DNA of 64,000 nt from Cohnella sp. SGD-V74 (GTDB taxonomy: Bacteria; Bacillota; Bacilli; Paenibacillales; Paenibacillaceae). This document shows positions 17,629-25,655 of this stretch, one piece after another. The stretch spans positions 124,001 to 188,000 of the forward strand of contig NZ_PVYW01000014.1 of assembly GCF_003001675.1 (NCBI RefSeq). The letters run 5' to 3'. Both the position numbers and the translations under genes were made by a program. The first letter of the stretch is position 1; every line of letters begins with the position of its first letter. Under the pieces are notes generated by a model. The model did no database searches, was not told where the DNA came from, and saw nothing but the letters and a program-made list of their open reading frames with translations.

Positions 17629-18573
17629 CTATTGCCCAACGAGCAGTGCCGCCCCGATCGCTCCGGCTTCCTTGCCCAACGTCGGACCGACGAAGCGGAC
17701 GCCCGCCGCCATCGAGGAGATGCCGCGCTCGGCGATCGCTTCGTGCATCGGATCGAACAGCGCGGCGCCGATATTCGCAGCGCCTCCTCCGATGACCACC
17801 ACTTCCGGATTCATGACGTGGATGATGGTGACCATGCCGTTGCCCAGCGCCAAACCGGCTTCTCTCAGCACGCGCAGGGACAACTCGTCGCCTTCGGCTG
17901 CGGCTTCCGCGACATGGCGAGAGGTCAGCGCCGCGCCGCCGGCTTTGCCGAGCAGCGCCGCGGCTTTCTCGGGATATTCGGCGGCCAGCTTCCCGGCGTT
18001 TCTCGCAATTGCCGTTCCGGAGGCGTACAGCTCCAGGCAGCCTGCGTTGCCGCAGGTGCAGCGGGGACCGTTCATGTCGACGGTAATATGACCCAGTTCG
18101 CCCGCGCTGTTGTCTCTGCCGCGAATGAGGCGGCCCGAGCTGACGATGCCCGCTCCGATTCCCGTCGACACGGTCACGTACACGCAGTTTTGCGTGCCTT
18201 TTCCCGCGCCTGCCGCCCACTCGCCGTAGGCTGCCGCGTTGGCGTCGTTCTCCAGGCTGACGGGCACGCCGAACTGTTCCTCCAGCCGCTTGCCCAAGGG
18301 AATATCGTTCCAGCCCAGGTTCGCCGCGTACGCGACGATGCCTTCTTTCGCGTTTAACGTGCCTGCCGTCGCGACGCCGATGCTCGCAAGCTCCTGCTCG
18401 GAAGTCAGGCTGTCTCTAATCAGTCCGACCATCCGGCCGATGACGGCTTCCGGCCCTTCGTGCGGCTGCGTAGCCGTTTCCGAGCGACAGACGACGTCTC
18501 CCTGCTCGTCCAGCAGAAGCGCGAGAATTTTCGTGCCGCCCAAATCGATGCCTGCGTAAACTTTGTTGCTCAT
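17629..18573 (-). CDS. ROK-family sugar kinase (glucokinase-like)
   Basis: A 314-residue ROK kinase. VYAGIDLGGTKILALLLDE is the ATP-binding motif; GELGHITVDMNG is the ExGH sugar-binding motif followed by the zinc-binding CTCGNAGCLE. It has no helix-turn-helix, so it is an enzyme and not a repressor; glucose is the usual substrate. The start is ATG 18573 after TTGGAGG; an in-frame TTG five codons earlier is part of that ribosome binding site. It follows the ROK repressor by 15 bases, so repressor and kinase are one operon. Confidence 0.9.
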   Translation of the reverse strand: MSNKVYAGIDLGGTKILALLLDEQGDVVCRSETATQPHEGPEAVIGRMVGLIRDSLTSEQELASIGVATAGTLNAKEGIVAYAANLGWNDIPLGKRLEEQFGVPVSLENDANAAAYGEWAAGAGKGTQNCVYVTVSTGIGAGIVSSGRLIRGRDNSAGELGHITVDMNGPRCTCGNAGCLELYASGTAIARNAGKLAAEYPEKAAALLGKAGGAALTSRHVAEAAAEGDELSLRVLREAGLALGNGMVTIIHVMNPEVVVIGGGAANIGAALFDPMHEAIAERGISSMAAGVRFVGPTLGKEAGAIGAALLVGQ

Positions 18574-18588
18574 GTGTATGACCTCCAA

Positions 18589-18596
18589 TTAGTCCA
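18589..18596. promoter_or_regulatory. Lone operator half-site at a stop codon
   Basis: TTAGTCCA spans the ROK repressor stop codon and lies just before the kinase gene. Without a second half it may be chance. Confidence 0.2.
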
Positions 18597-19773
18597 GAAC
18601 GGATGCGCTGAATATTTTTTGCAGCATGATCGTCGCGGAGCCGTACAGAGCCCCTTTGTCTCCGAACGAAGCTTGCAGTACCCGATCCCGGGTGAACGGG
18701 AACGGAAAAGGGAACTTCTCCAAGGCGTCCGAGAGCTTGTCGGAAAATTTCGCGGAGCGGTTCATCCAGCCTTCGATAATGACGGCCTCGGGACTCATGA
18801 AGTTGACGGCGCTCGCGATCATCAGCCGCGATACGTCGAGGATCCGGTCGAAAATCGGCTCCAGCCACGCTTCTCCGTCATCGTACCGGGCAAGCGCCTC
18901 CTCGAAATCGGCAGGAACGGCGACGCCCAGCTCTCTGGCCGCGTCCTGGCACCTTTTCAAGATAAAAGGACTGGTCAATACGGTCTCCACGCAGCCGCGC
19001 TGACCGCAATTGCAGATCTCCCCTTGGGAGTCCACCGGAATATGTCCGATTTCTCCGGCCGAGCCCCGGTAGCCCGAATGAATCTGGCCGTTCAGGATGA
19101 TTCCCGCGCCGATGCCTTCGTTAATCGTGAAGTAGACAAGACTGCTCTTGTCCTTCCCCGCTCCGGAGTAATGCTCCGCGAAGGCGGCGGCGTTGGAATC
19201 GTTAACGATCTTGATCGGCACGTCCGGGAAGAAAGCCGCCACCTGTCTTCTCAAGTTGAAATTGGTCAGCCTCAGCAAGCTCGAGAACAGAACGGTGCCT
19301 TCCTGCTCGTCGATAATGCCGGGCGTCGAGATGCCGATTCCCTTGATCCGCTCGGAGCGAACCGACTCGGCTTGAGCCATGCACTCCCGCAGCGCGGAAT
19401 GAATCTGCTCCGCCAGCGAATCGTTGCCGAACGCGATCTTCGTCTTGTACTCGGAGATCAGTTGACCGTGCAGGTTCAGCACGGCGCAAATCAAATACCG
19501 GTTGCCGAAAGAAATGCCGATCACGTAACCGCCGTCTTTGTTGATTTGCAGCGTGATCGCTTTCCTCCCCGCTCCGGCGGACGGCTTCTCCCCGATCTCT
19601 TCGACGAAGTTTTTCCCGATCAGCTCTTCGATCAGCGCGGATACCGTCGTCGCGCTCAGCTTGGTGATCTTCGCCAGCTCCGCCCGGGTCATGCGCCCTT
19701 CCCGGTGAAGCAGATTCATGATCATCGCCGTGTTGATCTCTTTCATCAATTGCAAATTTCCTTTAACGTGCAC
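18589..19773 (-). CDS. ROK-family transcriptional repressor (XylR/NagC-like)
   Basis: A 394-residue repressor from GTG 19773, which has AGGAGG ten bases upstream; the open frame continues to a TTG at 19860 that has no ribosome binding site. Residues about 8-65 are a winged helix-turn-helix (INTAMIMNLLHREGRMTRAELAKITKLSATTVSALIEELI). The remainder is a ROK sugar-sensing domain with GEIGHIPVD and zinc motif CNCGQRGCVE. The last codons and stop contain the operator half-site TTAGTCCA, directly before the kinase ribosome binding site. It likely represses itself and the lipoprotein operon at 10119, relieved by an imported sugar. Confidence 0.88.
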   Translation of the reverse strand: MHVKGNLQLMKEINTAMIMNLLHREGRMTRAELAKITKLSATTVSALIEELIGKNFVEEIGEKPSAGAGRKAITLQINKDGGYVIGISFGNRYLICAVLNLHGQLISEYKTKIAFGNDSLAEQIHSALRECMAQAESVRSERIKGIGISTPGIIDEQEGTVLFSSLLRLTNFNLRRQVAAFFPDVPIKIVNDSNAAAFAEHYSGAGKDKSSLVYFTINEGIGAGIILNGQIHSGYRGSAGEIGHIPVDSQGEICNCGQRGCVETVLTSPFILKRCQDAARELGVAVPADFEEALARYDDGEAWLEPIFDRILDVSRLMIASAVNFMSPEAVIIEGWMNRSAKFSDKLSDALEKFPFPFPFTRDRVLQASFGDKGALYGSATIMLQKIFSASVLD

Positions 19774-19864
19774 GACTTCCGTTCCTCCTGCCCTGCGGCG
19801 GATATCTGTCAGGGAGAGATAAGCCGGAACGAGTTTTCGCGCCGACGCCGCATCCGCCAATTAT

Positions 19865-19881
19865 TTCATTCACTGGACTAA
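19865..19881 (-). promoter_or_regulatory. Degenerate ROK operator in front of the ROK repressor gene
   Basis: Contains an exact TGGACTAA half-site and a degenerate partner (five of eight bases match), in the same spacing as the perfect palindrome at 10153-10169. It lies between the repressor promoter and start, fitting weak autoregulation. Confidence 0.5.
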
Positions 19882-19912
19882 TTTATTCGTAAAACGGTTA
19901 AGTCACACATTC

Positions 19913-19942
19913 ATTATACCCTCGGAGCGGTCCGGCGGACAA
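19913..19942 (-). promoter_or_regulatory. Promoter of the ROK repressor-kinase operon
   Basis: -35 TTGTCC (19937-19942), 18-base spacer, -10 TATAAT (19913-19918) on the minus strand. The degenerate operator is about 30 bases downstream of the -10. Confidence 0.55.
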
Positions 19943-20057
19943 GCGGGCATTGCTATCCATGCGAAATTCCGCTCGGAAAATCGGATACTCATCGGTGCCG
20001 GGCGCCTAAGCGAAGAGCTTCAACGACCGCAACGAACCGGCTCGAATCCCGTCGTTT

Positions 20058-20086
20058 TTGAATTTATGCGGCCGCTTGCGTATACT
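20058..20086 (+). promoter_or_regulatory. Promoter of the aldo/keto reductase gene
   Basis: -35 TTGAAT, 17-base spacer, -10 TATACT, 42 bases before the start codon. The rest of the 355-base region between the two divergent genes (19774-20128) holds only the ROK promoter and operator. Confidence 0.55.
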
Positions 20087-20128
20087 AGAAATATAATCTA
20101 TTCCCATACGAATTGGAGGAGATTGATC

Positions 20129-20980
20129 ATGAGCCAAACCGCTTCTCATCTGCAAGACTCGGTAGCGCTGAACAACGGCGTACGCATGCCGTGGTTCGGA
20201 TTGGGCGTATTCAAAGTCCAGGAAGGAAACGAAGTCGTCGATTCGGTAAAAACGGCCATCAAGCACGGTTATCGCAGCATCGATACGGCAGCGATCTATC
20301 GGAACGAGGAAGGCGTCGGACAAGCGATCGCGGAAGCGATCCGCGAATACTCGGTGCCTCGCGAAGAACTGTTCGTCACCTCCAAAGTGTGGAATTCCGA
20401 TCAAGGCTACCAGTCGACGCTGGACGCGTTCGACCTCAGCCTGAAGAAGCTGGGCCTCGACTATCTGGACCTCTATCTGATCCATTGGCCGGTCAAAGGC
20501 AAGTACAAAGACACGTGGAAAGCGCTCGAGCATATTTACAAGTCGGGCAAAGTCCGGGCGATCGGCGTCAGCAACTTCCACGTCCACCATCTCGAGGACT
20601 TGCTCGCCGAAGCGGAAATCGTTCCGGCGGTCGACCAAGTGGAGCTGCACCCGTATTTGACGCAGGTAGGACTCCGAGAATTCGCCCAATCCAAGGGCAT
20701 TCAGATCGAAGCCTGGTCTCCGCTGGCGCAAGGGCTCGTGCTGAAGGATCCGGCCATCGAGGCGCTCGCCGCCAAGTACGGCAAAACCGCCGCGCAGATC
20801 GTGCTGCGCTGGAATCTGCAGAGCGGCATCGTCACGATTCCGAAGTCGGTTCAACCGGCGCGTATTGTCGGCAACGCGGACTTGTTCGATTTCGAACTCA
20901 GCGCGGAAGACGTCGCGGCTATCGACGCCCTTAACCGCAACCAGCGGGTCGGATCGGACCCGGACAACTTTAACTTCTAA
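20129..20980 (+). CDS. Aldo/keto reductase
   Basis: A 283-residue NADPH-dependent reductase of the AKR5-like group (YvgN-like). The catalytic tetrad is visible: Asp52 and Tyr57 in IDTAAIYRNEEGVG, Lys86 in TSKVWN and His119 in LIHWPV. The C-terminal IPKSVQPARIVGNADLFDFELS is the cofactor-phosphate-binding region. The start is ATG 20129 with GGAGGAG before it. It acts on small aldehydes such as methylglyoxal in related proteins. Single-gene unit with its own promoter; it ends before a long hairpin at 21074-21119. Confidence 0.92.
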   Translation: MSQTASHLQDSVALNNGVRMPWFGLGVFKVQEGNEVVDSVKTAIKHGYRSIDTAAIYRNEEGVGQAIAEAIREYSVPREELFVTSKVWNSDQGYQSTLDAFDLSLKKLGLDYLDLYLIHWPVKGKYKDTWKALEHIYKSGKVRAIGVSNFHVHHLEDLLAEAEIVPAVDQVELHPYLTQVGLREFAQSKGIQIEAWSPLAQGLVLKDPAIEALAAKYGKTAAQIVLRWNLQSGIVTIPKSVQPARIVGNADLFDFELSAEDVAAIDALNRNQRVGSDPDNFNF

Positions 20981-21073
20981 GCGACGCCGCCCTCTCCGGG
21001 CGCAGCATCGAGGCAATAACGCCTTCTGCGTCCTTTGGAGGATAGCGGATTTTATACTCTCCGACTCGTCGAA

Positions 21074-21119
21074 AGAAGGCTTTGTCTCCTCCGCGATCCC
21101 GCGGGAGACAAAGCCTTCT
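21074..21119. terminator. Long hairpin between convergent genes
   Basis: AGAAGGCTTTGTCTCC and its perfect complement (16 bp) enclose a second 5-bp stem CCGCG/CGCGG. There is no T-run, so termination strength is uncertain. It lies between the reductase and the small basic protein gene. Confidence 0.6.
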
Positions 21120-21145
21120 GTGTCGAAACGGCTTGCTTGGGGCGA

Positions 21146-21376
21146 TCAGACGCCCGTACGCCGCTTCTGGTTGTTTTGCACCTTGTGAATTTGCGTCTTC
21201 ATCTTCTTCGTCTCCGTAGAGAAGCCGCCCTTCCCGCCTGCGCCTTGGCGTCCCTGCTTCTTGCGCTCCAGAATGCGCTTGATCGCTTCGGCCTGGCTCA
21301 GCTTCTTCCCGGCATCCCCGTCTTGGCCTTCAGCGGCCGGATTCGCGCGACTGTCGTCCATTTTGCTCGCCCCCAT
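21146..21376 (-). CDS. Small basic hypothetical protein
   Basis: A 76-residue hydrophilic protein that I cannot assign. The C-terminal half is rich in Lys, Arg, Gln and Gly (EAIKRILERKKQGRQ, then TKKMKTQIHKVQNNQKRR), suggesting a nucleic-acid-binding or unstructured protein. No signal peptide, Cys or membrane segment. The ATG at 21376 or the one five codons later may be used. It lies just downstream of speD's end on the opposite side of a 36-base gap, same strand as speD is encoded, so it is placed before neither operon clearly. Its coding reality rests on composition and lack of an alternative frame. Confidence 0.6.
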   Translation of the reverse strand: MGASKMDDSRANPAAEGQDGDAGKKLSQAEAIKRILERKKQGRQGAGGKGGFSTETKKMKTQIHKVQNNQKRRTGV

Positions 21377-21412
21377 GATCGTATCCCGTCTATTCTACAA
21401 CACCGAGGCGGT

Positions 21413-22219
21413 TCAAGTCCTGTTTTTTCCGTAAAAGATCTCGTCCATCTCCGCCTTCAGCTGCCTTGTGATCGCCTCTTGCTCCCGCGTGCTCAACTGG
21501 TCCTTGCCGTAGCCGAACAAATAATTGTTCAGATCGAATTCGCGCAGCTTGCACTTCGTATGGAAAATATGCTCCTGGTACACGTTAACGTCGATCATAT
21601 CGTATTGCCGCACGATTTCTTCGGGAATGTAATTTTGGATGGAGTTAATGCTATGGTCGATGAACAGCTTATGGCCGTGAATGTCCCTCGTAAACCCTCT
21701 GACGCGATAGTCGATCGTCATGATGTCGGTGTCAAACGAGCTGATCAAATAGTTTAACGCCTTAAGAGGGGATATCTCTCCGCATGTCGAGACGTCGATG
21801 TCCGCGCGGAACGTGCTGATGCCTTCGCTCGGATGGTACTCCGGGTACGTGTGCACGGTGACGTGGCTCTTGTCCAGCTGCATGACGACGTTGCCCGGCA
21901 GCGGGCCGGGCGATTCCTCGTACGAAGCGGCCGGCACTTCCACGATCGGCCCTTCGGAGACGAGCAAGGTTACGCTTGCTCCCTGGGGCACGTAATCCTG
22001 CTTGGCCGTGTTCAGCACGTGCGCCCCGATCATGTCGGAGACGGTGCTCAGAATATGAGTCAGCCGATCCGAATTGTACTGTTCGTCGATATACGCGATA
22101 TACGCTTCGCGTTCTTCCTTCGTTTTCGTATAACAAATATCGTACATATTGAAGCTGAGCGTCTTCGTCAAGTTGTTGAACCCGTGCAGCGTGATCCGTT
22201 CTTCATCGGCCGTCGGCAT
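21413..22219 (-). CDS. speD: S-adenosylmethionine decarboxylase, proenzyme (E. coli type)
   Basis: A 268-residue protein that follows the long enterobacterial SpeD class: LHGFNNLTKTLSFNMYDICY at the N-terminus, QLDKSHVTVHTYPE with the pyruvoyl-forming Ser118, and FRADIDVSTCGEISPLKALNYLI with the conserved Cys. The proenzyme cuts itself before Ser118 to make the pyruvoyl cofactor, then decarboxylates SAM to supply aminopropyl groups for spermidine. The usual Bacillus enzyme (SpeH) is only about 125 residues, so this is the other class. No spermidine synthase gene is adjacent. GGGGGG before ATG 22219 serves as ribosome binding site. Confidence 0.95.
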   Translation of the reverse strand: MPTADEERITLHGFNNLTKTLSFNMYDICYTKTKEEREAYIAYIDEQYNSDRLTHILSTVSDMIGAHVLNTAKQDYVPQGASVTLLVSEGPIVEVPAASYEESPGPLPGNVVMQLDKSHVTVHTYPEYHPSEGISTFRADIDVSTCGEISPLKALNYLISSFDTDIMTIDYRVRGFTRDIHGHKLFIDHSINSIQNYIPEEIVRQYDMIDVNVYQEHIFHTKCKLREFDLNNYLFGYGKDQLSTREQEAITRQLKAEMDEIFYGKNRT

Positions 22220-22259
22220 TCGTCATCCCCCCGTTCCCCTACATCTTACCCGTTATCCG

Positions 22260-22865
22260 TTAGTCCGATTCGCTTTGAACGGCTTGGGATTGGTCTTGGG
22301 AGGCTTTTTTCTTGGCGATTTTCTTCTTGATCAGGAGGAAAATAACGACGAGCGGAATGGCAATCGCGGCGATATAGAGGGAAATATCCTTCACCATGCC
22401 TTCGGCGGCCCGACCGTAGCTATAGAACAACAAGCCGACGGCGTAGAACTTGACTGCGCGCCCGAATGCGGCGTATACCATCAGTCTCCACAGCGGATAG
22501 TTCAAGCACCCGGACAAGATCGTGAACACCTTGAACGGAATCGGAGTGAAAGAACCGATCAGAATGGCGGCTTCCCCGCTCTTCTGAAACATCCGCGTCG
22601 CACTGTCGATCCAGGATTTCTTCAGAAATTTATGCAAGACCGATTGGCCCAGCAGCTTGCCGACCAAGTAACCGAAAGGGGTCCCGAGCAAACACGCCAC
22701 ATAGCCGGCCGTCGCCAGCCACAACGCGTTGGAGGGATGGATCAAGCTTAGGGGCACTTGAAGGAAAAAGGCGGGAATCGGAAAAAAGATCGCGTCGGCG
22801 AAAGAGTGTATAAATAATCCCCAGATGCCAAATTGCATTAAAGTGTCGATCAAGTTTTGAAACAT
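22260..22865 (-). CDS. VTT-domain (DedA/YqaA-like) membrane protein
   Basis: A 201-residue membrane protein of the VTT/DedA superfamily, closest in style to YqaA: FADAIFFPIPAFFLQVPLSLI, then GYVACLLGTPFGYLVGKLLG and IGSFTPIPFKVFTILSGCLNYP, with re-entrant hairpin-like segments, and a Lys-rich tail (LLIKKKIAKKKASQDQSQAV). Relatives are undecaprenyl-phosphate or phospholipid flippases; this one is not specified. ATG 22865 has TAGGAGCC before it. A possible 20-codon leader frame overlaps its start. Confidence 0.85.
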   Translation of the reverse strand: MFQNLIDTLMQFGIWGLFIHSFADAIFFPIPAFFLQVPLSLIHPSNALWLATAGYVACLLGTPFGYLVGKLLGQSVLHKFLKKSWIDSATRMFQKSGEAAILIGSFTPIPFKVFTILSGCLNYPLWRLMVYAAFGRAVKFYAVGLLFYSYGRAAEGMVKDISLYIAAIAIPLVVIFLLIKKKIAKKKASQDQSQAVQSESD

Positions 22866-22912
22866 AGCCGGCTCCTATCCGAAACGATCTTGGGTTGTGG
22901 GTCGATGTCCAA
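22850..22912 (-). CDS. Possible 20-codon leader peptide overlapping the VTT-protein gene
   Basis: An AAGGAGG lies seven bases before TTG 22912, a better ribosome binding site than that of the main gene. The frame encodes MDIDPQPKIVSDRSRLCFKT and stops 13 bases inside the VTT gene in another frame. Such an arrangement could couple or limit translation. There is no conservation evidence. Confidence 0.25.
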   Translation of the reverse strand: MDIDPQPKIVSDRSRLCFKT

Positions 22913-23064
22913 GCGGTCCTCCTTACTAGAAATACTATACCTATACTATTATATACTCAATTTGTTAAGGTCGAGTTTCAAATAAGACTTAAGACTGGTT
23001 TTTTTTCCGAAAATAAATGTTTCCAGACGGAGGCGCCTGTCGACAAGGCGTATAAAAGACTTAG

Positions 23065-23175
23065 GAGCTGTCCCATAAGTATACAGAACCGTACCGAACG
23101 ATTATCGATGAAGGAGTGCCAGATGCCTTCTTTTTCATCGATAATCTTGTACGTCCCTTACTTATGGACAGCCCC
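23065..23175. mobile_element. Palindromic MITE-like element, copy C (about 111 bp)
   Basis: Left end GGAGCTGTCCCATAAGT, right end ACTTATGGACAGCCCC. It is a short version of copies A and B that folds as nearly one continuous hairpin; CGATTATCGATGAA pairs with TTCATCGATAATC. It lies 18 bases beyond the stop of the first HAEG-repeat gene and may end its transcript. The remaining 22866-23064 holds AT-rich promoter-like sequence for the VTT gene (TATAAT at about 22945). Confidence 0.7.
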
Positions 23176-23193
23176 TTTTGCGGGATGTCTATT

Positions 23194-24966
23194 CTATAGA
23201 AACTTGGATGAGACGCCGAGCATAACGAGAATCTGGTTTACACCCGTTCGCATCAGCACTCTGCAACCCGAGGGAGATGTCGTTGCAATTCCCTCGTCAT
23301 TAGGACGACAATAGCCATTCGGATGACAGCTTCCGTCATCCCGGACGCGCAGTTGGCCGACCAGACCGACGGCCGCCCATTCGGGCCGCTCGGAGCGCGG
23401 AACGTAGATGCGGTCAGGATCGAAATCCGGATTGACCACTTTCCTCAGTTCCGTCCGGGCGGGACGAACCAGCATTCCGTCCATAGTTATTTCCGCCTCG
23501 TATTGTACTTCCTGCTTGATCAGTCTGCCCCACTCGTCCTTCAAGTACTTGCTGCGCCACTTCAATTCCTCGGCGTTAGCGACGAAAGCGGGCGTTGCGC
23601 TCGTAATTCCGAGTACGTAGTCGTCGGATGAAGTCGCTTTCCGGATTTTGTTTCCTTCCAGCGTAACGAAATAACCGACATCGATCGGAGCCCCGTCGAA
23701 CGTCTCGAACATCTCCGCGTAATCGGCCGGAGCGGCCAGCCAGCCGTTCTGGGTCACGCCTTGTTCCCCCGGTCCGGAAATTCGGGCCGCCAGATCAGGC
23801 GTAATCGCATCGCCGTCCGCCAGAAACCACGAGTATTCTTCCGTCGCCGAACCGAAGCGTCCCATAATATGCGCACCTTCAAAGAGATTTGTGTCGGTCT
23901 CCAGTCCTTCCGCATGGGAGTAATCTCCGCTTGCTATCGTTCGCCCTCCCTCCGCATGCGACGAAATACCGCTCGCTTCCGTGCTCCATCCCTCCGCATG
24001 CGATGATTCGCCGCTTGCTGACGTGTCATCCCCCTCCGCATGCGATAAATCTCCACTCGCGGTCGAACGTTCTCCTTCCGCATGTGATGCTTCACCGCTT
24101 GCCGTCGTCTCACTCCCCTCCGCATGCGAGCTACGCCCGCTGGCCCTCGTTCTTAGCCCTTCCGCATGCGACCGCCCGCCGCTTGCCACCGCACCTTCCC
24201 CCTCCGCATGTGCCGCCTCGCCGCTTGCTGAAGTGCCAAGCCCCTCCGCATGCGACCCTCGAACACTTGCCTGCGTGCCAAATCCCTCCGCATGTGCCGC
24301 CTCTCCACTCGCCGTAGTGCTAAAACCCTCCGCATGCGCCGCCTCGCCGCTTGCCGTCGTACTAGCCCCCTCCGCATGCGATCCATTACCACTCGCCGTC
24401 GTGCCCGATCCCTCCGCATGCGACGAATCACCGCTTGCCGTCGTTCCAGTTCCCTCCGCATGCGACGCATGACCGCTCGCCGTCGTATTACCGCCTTCCG
24501 CATGCGAAGAATCGCCTTCCGCCGTCGTATTCGTGCCTTCCGTATGGGCTTGATTGCCGAGCGCCGACGTTCCGGCCCCTTCCGCATGGGAGTTTGTCCC
24601 TTCTGCCAGCGTATTCATGCCCTCGACGTGCGAATAATCTCCGAACGCTCTTCCCAGTGCTCCCTCCGAATGTGCCGCAATGCCCCTTGCTTCATTGGCA
24701 TATCCTTCCGCATGCGAGGCTACTCCGGATGCAATCGTTCCATACCCTTCCGCATGAGCCGTATCGCTTAAAGCCTGGGTGATGAACCCTTCCGCATGCG
24801 ATGCCGAGCCAATAGCGATGCTCGTGCTCCCTTCCGCATGCGAAGAGTTCCCGACCGCAACCGTCGAAAATCCTTCGGCATGAGAAGCCGCCCCTATCGC
24901 CGTCGTATTCAGCCCACCCGCATCCGAACATGAGCCAATGGCTTGACGATTGCAAGAATCCGCCAT
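23194..24966 (-). CDS. HAEG-repeat (YadA-head-like) protein with C-terminal peptidase G2 domain, paralogue 1
   Basis: A 590-residue protein. Residues about 15-365 are 24 copies of a 14-residue repeat of the form SHAEGxxTxASGxx, the left-handed beta-roll seen in trimeric YadA/Hep-Hag adhesin heads. The C-terminal part, about 375-590, has GPGEQGVTQNGWLAAPADYAEMFE and DDYVLGITSATPAFV, matching the peptidase G2 self-cleaving domain known from the phi29 appendage protein gp12. There is no signal peptide or wall anchor; the N-terminus MADSCNRQAIGSC has two Cys. Start ATG 24966 follows GAGGTG; the ATG seven codons earlier is not used. A spore-surface or phage-derived fibre is possible, not proven. 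Confidence 0.85.
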   Translation of the reverse strand: MADSCNRQAIGSCSDAGGLNTTAIGAASHAEGFSTVAVGNSSHAEGSTSIAIGSASHAEGFITQALSDTAHAEGYGTIASGVASHAEGYANEARGIAAHSEGALGRAFGDYSHVEGMNTLAEGTNSHAEGAGTSALGNQAHTEGTNTTAEGDSSHAEGGNTTASGHASHAEGTGTTASGDSSHAEGSGTTASGNGSHAEGASTTASGEAAHAEGFSTTASGEAAHAEGFGTQASVRGSHAEGLGTSASGEAAHAEGEGAVASGGRSHAEGLRTRASGRSSHAEGSETTASGEASHAEGERSTASGDLSHAEGDDTSASGESSHAEGWSTEASGISSHAEGGRTIASGDYSHAEGLETDTNLFEGAHIMGRFGSATEEYSWFLADGDAITPDLAARISGPGEQGVTQNGWLAAPADYAEMFETFDGAPIDVGYFVTLEGNKIRKATSSDDYVLGITSATPAFVANAEELKWRSKYLKDEWGRLIKQEVQYEAEITMDGMLVRPARTELRKVVNPDFDPDRIYVPRSERPEWAAVGLVGQLRVRDDGSCHPNGYCRPNDEGIATTSPSGCRVLMRTGVNQILVMLGVSSKFL

Positions 24967-25067
24967 ATCCACACCTCGTTTCCTCATAATAATTCATCGT
25001 ATTCGAGGAAAATCGCGAGTGTTTGGACGAGCGGAGCGAAACAGGTCCGAACGCTTAAGATCGTTTT

Positions 25068-25655
25068 TTAATCTCCGTAAATAAACGCCTCCAGCCGGGC
25101 CAGCCCCTCTTTGTCAAGAAGAGCCGTATTGTCGTAATCCAGCACGCTGCCTTCGGGGAGCGGCCACCTCGGCGCTCTCTTCGCCAGCGAGCGGCTGAAA
25201 TCGGCCCAGTGCTCCAGCTTCCATCGGTCCAGCTCCGTCGCCCGGCGTTCAATACGCTCCCGATAGACGGCCAGGTCGGCCAGATGGACGACGACAACCT
25301 TCACCTCGACAGCGGCTGCCGCCGCTCCGAGTTTCGCCAACTCCGCGCCGATCCATTCCGGATCTTCCGTCTCCTTCGTAAAGGGACCTATCACGTAGAC
25401 GTCGTTGCCCAACTCCACGTTCTCCAGCGCGGTATCCATCGTGATCCGGTAGCCCAGATCCCGGCACAGCCGCTTGTATTCGGCCGAATCCCGATCGCTC
25501 GGGTCCAGCCCGGCCTGCGTCATGAGCGCCTCCGCCGCCGGTCTCAGCAGCGTGTCCATGTCCAACAACACCGCCCGCCGCCTGGCCGCCAGCTTTTTCG
25601 CCACCGTCGTCTTCCCCGCTCCCGCCCCGCCGATGAAAAATACGAGTTTCGCCAT
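25068..25655 (-). CDS. P-loop kinase-like ATPase
   Basis: A 195-residue nucleotide-binding protein of the AAA_33/zeta-toxin-like kinase type. FIGGAGAGKTTVAKKLA at 5-21 is Walker A; LLDMDTLLRP follows as the substrate-side Asp; VKVVVVHLADLAVYRERIERR holds the lid Arg residues. It could phosphorylate a small molecule or protein; the substrate is unknown. It lies between the two HAEG/peptidase-G2 genes on the same strand and may have been caught in their duplication or be part of the same function. GGAGCG precedes ATG 25655. Confidence 0.8.
   Translation of the reverse strand: MAKLVFFIGGAGAGKTTVAKKLAARRRAVLLDMDTLLRPAAEALMTQAGLDPSDRDSAEYKRLCRDLGYRITMDTALENVELGNDVYVIGPFTKETEDPEWIGAELAKLGAAAAAVEVKVVVVHLADLAVYRERIERRATELDRWKLEHWADFSRSLAKRAPRWPLPEGSVLDYDNTALLDKEGLARLEAFIYGD

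Noticed and set aside
17629..18573. Second ROK repressor
   Set aside because: It lacks the N-terminal helix-turn-helix, so it is a kinase.
21146..21376. Ribosomal or other known small basic protein
   Set aside because: No ribosomal family motif could be recognised, so it stays hypothetical.
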